Origin: an uncultured Shimia sp.
Lineage (GTDB): Bacteria; Pseudomonadota; Alphaproteobacteria; Rhodobacterales; Rhodobacteraceae
Length of the DNA stretch: 46,953 nt
Direction of reading: 5' to 3'
Assembly (NCBI GenBank): GCA_937897325.1
Contig: CALCOY010000059.1
Location: forward strand, 1-46,953
This document shows, one piece after another, positions 44,151-46,953 of the stretch. The position numbers and the translations under genes were made by a program. The number at the start of each line of letters is the position of its first letter. Positions within the stretch are counted from its first letter, which is position 1. A model generated the notes under the pieces. That model had not been told where the DNA came from. It saw only the letters and a list, made by a program, of their open reading frames with translations, and did not search any database.

Positions 44151-45670
44151 GACATAAGCACCCTTTTGATTTCTGTCTTGTCGGTCTTGTTGGCCGGGGT
44201 CAGTGGCAGATCACTTTTCCAGATGTACACAGCTTTGGGCACTTTGTAGCCCGCGATGCGCGCCTTACAGTGAGCGATAAGGTCCTCCGGGCCGACCGGG
44301 CTTTTGAGTGTGACAGCGGCCACAACGCGCTCTCCCCACTGCGGGTCAGGCAAACCCAGAACCGCTGCGGTTGCGACGGCGTCATGCTGAGAGAGGCAGT
44401 TTTCGGTTTCGATCGGGTAGACGTTTTCGCCCCCGGTAATGATCATTTCCTTCGTGCGACCAGCTAGGTGGAGGTAGCCGTCTGCGTCCATCCATCCTGC
44501 ATCGCCGGTATGGTAGAAACCGTCGCGCAGGACTGCTTCTGTCTCTTCGGGCCGTCTCCAGTATCCATTCATAACATTGGGCCCACGCACAATGATCTCA
44601 CCAGTTTCTCCGGGTTTGACCGGGTCATCGTTCGGCGTCACGATGCGCACATCGCAATATGACATGGGGCGACCAACGGAGGAAAGCTTAGGGTAGCGCC
44701 CGTCCTGATGATTGTGATCGGAGGACGGTAGAACCGACATAACGGGCGAGACTTCTGTCATGCCATAGCCCTGGCTGAAGGTGACGCCCGGAAAGGCCTC
44801 AAGCAGCTTTTCCATCAAACCCAGGGGCATCGGCGACCCGCCATAGCTGAGCATTCTCAATGAACCGAGGTCAAATTCGGCAAAACGCGGATGATCTAGC
44901 ATCATTTGAAACATCGTTGGCACGAGCGTTGTGGTGGTCACGCCGTGGGCTTCGATAAGTAGCATCAGTGTTTCGACGTCGAATTTCGGCTGTATGACCA
45001 TCGGAATACCGCAGAGCGCAGCAGAGAAGACGCGGCTTCCTGTTGCAAGATGAAAAAGCGGGCCGGAAATGAGGAGTTTGTCCTTGTCGGTGTACCCATA
45101 GGCCGCACTGGTCCCGGTCGCGTTGGTCAGCATATTGGTGTGTGAGAGCATCACACCTTTTGGCCGCCCGGTTGTACCCGAGGTATAGAAAACGATCATG
45201 CTGTCCTGATCTGTGGACCCTCGCCCCGTGGGCGGGGGTGCGGCTTCGGCCAGAAGATCTTCGTAACTTATCATCCCCTTAACGGGCGCCCAGTCAGCCG
45301 AGATCAGTGTTTGCACTTTCGCGGCAAAGGTCTCTGCCATGGGGGTTAAATGACGGTCGCAGATAAGCGCCTTGGGCTCGCAATCGTCCAGGATGACCTC
45401 GATTTCCGCAGGGGCAAGTCGGTTGTTCAGCGGCACGGCGAGAGCCCCAAGCAAGGAGGGCGCGAAGTAGGTCTCGGTCAACCAGTGCGAATTCAGTCCG
45501 AGATATGCAACCCGATCCCCCGATTTGACGCCGCGCGCAGCGAGGGCGCCCGCCAGTCCCGCGATCCTGTCCCGAAAGGTGACCCAGTCATGGGTCCGGC
45601 CTTCGAACGTCGTGGCAGCCTTTTGAGGGGTGTGAAAGGCTTGTTTTTCGATAAGATCGAAGAGCTGCAT
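44147..45670 (-). CDS. Second acyl-CoA synthetase (AMP-forming)
   Basis: 507 residues. The phosphate loop is YTSGTTGRPKG (162-172), with QGYGMTEVSP, GDAGWMDADGYLHLAGRTKEMIITGGENVYP and a C-terminal lysine in NKTDKTEIKR. The frame is open far upstream, to 45850, but the ATG at 45670 shares a base with the stop of the dehydrogenase gene (TGATG), the typical coupled start. It differs from the ligase at 34188 in its GGENVYP hinge and length. Confidence 0.92.
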   Translation of the reverse strand: MQLFDLIEKQAFHTPQKAATTFEGRTHDWVTFRDRIAGLAGALAARGVKSGDRVAYLGLNSHWLTETYFAPSLLGALAVPLNNRLAPAEIEVILDDCEPKALICDRHLTPMAETFAAKVQTLISADWAPVKGMISYEDLLAEAAPPPTGRGSTDQDSMIVFYTSGTTGRPKGVMLSHTNMLTNATGTSAAYGYTDKDKLLISGPLFHLATGSRVFSAALCGIPMVIQPKFDVETLMLLIEAHGVTTTTLVPTMFQMMLDHPRFAEFDLGSLRMLSYGGSPMPLGLMEKLLEAFPGVTFSQGYGMTEVSPVMSVLPSSDHNHQDGRYPKLSSVGRPMSYCDVRIVTPNDDPVKPGETGEIIVRGPNVMNGYWRRPEETEAVLRDGFYHTGDAGWMDADGYLHLAGRTKEMIITGGENVYPIETENCLSQHDAVATAAVLGLPDPQWGERVVAAVTLKSPVGPEDLIAHCKARIAGYKVPKAVYIWKSDLPLTPANKTDKTEIKRVLMS

Positions 45671-46821
45671 CACGTGCGCCCGAGGAGCGACCGTCCGATG
45701 ATCTCGCGCATGATCTCTCCTGTGCCCCCCGCGATGCGGCCAACGCGGGCATCGGCCCAGGCCCGGGCGATAGGATACTCCCACATATAACCATAACCGC
45801 CGAACAGCTGGAGGAGCGCATCGAGGTGACGGCAGAGCGTCTCGGAACACAGCATCTTGCCCATGGCCGCGTCGACCGCATCAAGCTCGCCCGCTTCATG
45901 GGCCTCAAGGCACCGGTCTACAAAGATGCGCAACATGACTGCATCAGCCTGCGCTTCGGCGAGACGAAAGCGCGTATTCTGGTAGTCGGCGATTTTTCCG
46001 CCAAAGGCCTTGCGTTCTTTCACGTATTCCGTGGTCCAAGCAATGGCAGCCTCCAGGCTAGACGCGGCCCGCACGCATTGCATCAACCTTTCTTGCGGTA
46101 GCTGTTCCATCATCTGCGCGAAGCCGCGTCCCTCCACGCCAAGAAGGTTGCCAACCGGGACGCGCACGTCGTCAAAGAAAAGCTCTGCCGTGTCCTGAGC
46201 CTTCCAGCCAATTTTCTCCAAAAGCCTGTTGCCTTTGCGAAAACCAGGCGTGTCGGCGGGCACGAGGATCAGTGAAGTTCCTTTGCCGCCCTTTGACGGA
46301 TCCGTTTTGCAGGCGAGCACAAGCAGATCACAGTTGCCCCCATTGGTGATGAACACTTTTTGGCCGTTGATAACGTAGTCGTCGCCATCGCGGATGGCGG
46401 TTGTCTTGATCCCCTGTACGTCGGAACCAGCCGTGGGTTCTGTCATGCCTAGGGCGCCGATAACCTCACCGGCGGCCATTCTCGGCAGCCATTCTTGTTT
46501 TACAACTTCAGAACCGTAGAACAGCAGGTAGGGGGCCACGATATCTGAGTGAAGGCTGAATCCTGGACCCATAGCGCCGACGCGCGCCAGCTCTTCCAGA
46601 ACAACCATCGAGGCCAGAAAATCCGCTCCGGCCCCCCCGTATTCCTCGGGCATCGCGGCGCAGAGCAGCCCATGTTCACCGGCCTTGAGCCAGGCATCGC
46701 GGCTAACACGGCCTTCCTTTTCCCATTGGCCGTGATGGGGAACAATCTCTGCCTCGACGAAACGGCGCACTGTGGCGCGAAACATCTCGTGTTCCTCTGA
46801 GTAGATGGTGCGTTTGAACAC
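45670..46821 (-). CDS. Acyl-CoA dehydrogenase (long-chain/isovaleryl-like active-site type)
   Basis: 383 residues from a GTG with a G-rich ribosome site (GAGGGGGG). It is a FAD enzyme with MTEPTAGSDVQGI, FITNGG, VKERKAFGGKIADYQN and FGGYGYMWEYP. The medium-chain position for the catalytic glutamate (YEGT) reads AGGT, and an LPQERL segment is present, as in long-chain and isovaleryl dehydrogenases whose base lies there. The frame is open to 46881, but that part runs through the operator. It is the first gene of the operon, with a palindrome 43 bases upstream. Confidence 0.92.
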   Translation of the reverse strand: MFKRTIYSEEHEMFRATVRRFVEAEIVPHHGQWEKEGRVSRDAWLKAGEHGLLCAAMPEEYGGAGADFLASMVVLEELARVGAMGPGFSLHSDIVAPYLLFYGSEVVKQEWLPRMAAGEVIGALGMTEPTAGSDVQGIKTTAIRDGDDYVINGQKVFITNGGNCDLLVLACKTDPSKGGKGTSLILVPADTPGFRKGNRLLEKIGWKAQDTAELFFDDVRVPVGNLLGVEGRGFAQMMEQLPQERLMQCVRAASSLEAAIAWTTEYVKERKAFGGKIADYQNTRFRLAEAQADAVMLRIFVDRCLEAHEAGELDAVDAAMGKMLCSETLCRHLDALLQLFGGYGYMWEYPIARAWADARVGRIAGGTGEIMREIIGRSLLGRT

Positions 46822-46863
46822 GATACCCCCCTCACGGCAATTACCACCTGCCTTTATAATTAG

Positions 46864-46882
46864 CTTGCAAATGATAAGCAAG
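46864..46882. promoter_or_regulatory. Operator candidate CTTGC-N9-GCAAG (ACAD/right-edge promoter)
   Basis: CTTGC-AAATGATAA-GCAAG, a perfect inverted repeat of the same form as 34138-34156 and again followed by CGAATTA. It sits between the dehydrogenase start (46821) and the rightward start at 46920, where it could control both. Confidence 0.7.
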
Positions 46883-46919
46883 CGAATTAGCTAACAAGCA
46901 ACAGAAGGAGGTGGTATGA

Positions 46920-46953
46920 ATGATTTTTGAGGGACCGAACGCCCCGGAATTTG
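46920..46953 (+). CDS. Start of a rightward gene cut by the window edge
   Basis: A strong GGAGG seven bases upstream and an ATG at 46920 open MIFEGPNAPEF before the sequence ends. An overlapping ATG at 46916 stops after four codons. Divergence from the dehydrogenase operon with a shared operator suggests it belongs to the same catabolic regulon. No family can be assigned from eleven residues. Confidence 0.6.
   Translation, partial: MIFEGPNAPEF

Noticed and set aside
45671-45850. N-terminal extension of the second acyl-CoA ligase
   Set aside because: The added 60 residues are Arg/Pro-rich, lie inside the dehydrogenase gene and are not part of the ANL fold; the coupled ATG at 45670 is better.

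Overview
The window looks like a chromosomal segment of an alphaproteobacterium, most likely a marine Rhodobacterales (Roseobacter-group) species. The reasons are the alphaproteobacterial chemotaxis gene order (STAS protein-cheY-cheA-cheW-cheR-cheY with a divergent mcp-cheB-cheD), RTX-tagged exoproteins, secreted proteins with a typical roseobacter signal-peptide junction (FADGHA), moderate GC content and a large acyl-CoA catabolic cluster. The genus cannot be fixed from the sequence alone.

Layout. (1) 0.1-9.5 kb: a complete chemotaxis cluster in two divergent operons sharing the gap near 5.1-5.3 kb. Leftward: STAS protein, cheY, cheA, cheW, cheR, a second cheY and a possible 84-residue protein. 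Rightward: a NIT-HAMP-PAS-HAMP chemoreceptor ending in a CheR-tether-like DWEAF, then cheB and cheD. (2) 10.2-17.8 kb: an exoprotein region with a serine hydrolase fused to RTX repeats, a membrane-anchored AraC-type regulator, and a 1265-residue modular glycoside-hydrolase-like protein with three cadherin-like repeats. (3) 18.3-19.8 kb: an ECF42-like sigma factor coupled to its DGPF/YCII partner. (4) 20-24 kb: a decay zone holding a broken NHL-repeat exoprotein gene, a transposase scrap, one intact secreted NTF2-like protein and a broken AraC regulator. (5) 24.2-27.5 kb: a YcaO-like gene overlapping a winged-helix/BTAD/TPR regulator, convergent with a hypothetical gene. (6) 27.7-30.4 kb: an RTX protein followed by an exported serine hydrolase with two PAN domains. 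(7) 30.5-32.9 kb: IS3 and IS66 remnants, then a metal-homeostasis unit made of a COG0523 GTPase, an ArsR/SmtB-type repressor and a 55-residue SmtA-type metallothionein. (8) 33.2-46.95 kb: a catabolic island of four divergent pairs: MaoC hydratase / acyl-CoA ligase, MarR / aldehyde and alcohol dehydrogenase, Tat-exported GMC oxidoreductase / MaoC-DUF35-thiolase-like triad, and acyl-CoA dehydrogenase-ligase-enoyl-CoA hydratase / a gene running off the right edge.

How it works together. The catabolic island encodes a full path from an alcohol through aldehyde and acid to an acyl-CoA, followed by dehydrogenation, hydration and C-C cleavage. The cleavage step may be a retro-aldol reaction by the DUF35/thiolase-like pair, as in steroid side-chain degradation. 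Its divergent promoter regions share an inverted repeat, CTTGC-N9-GCAAG or a degenerate version, so the single MarR regulator in the cluster probably controls all of it. The substrate is unknown. The most unusual points are this shared operator system, the COG0523 GTPase whose CxCC metal motif reads S-I-S-S beside a metallothionein, the YcaO-BTAD pair with no visible precursor peptide, and an alcohol dehydrogenase missing two of its four structural-zinc cysteines.
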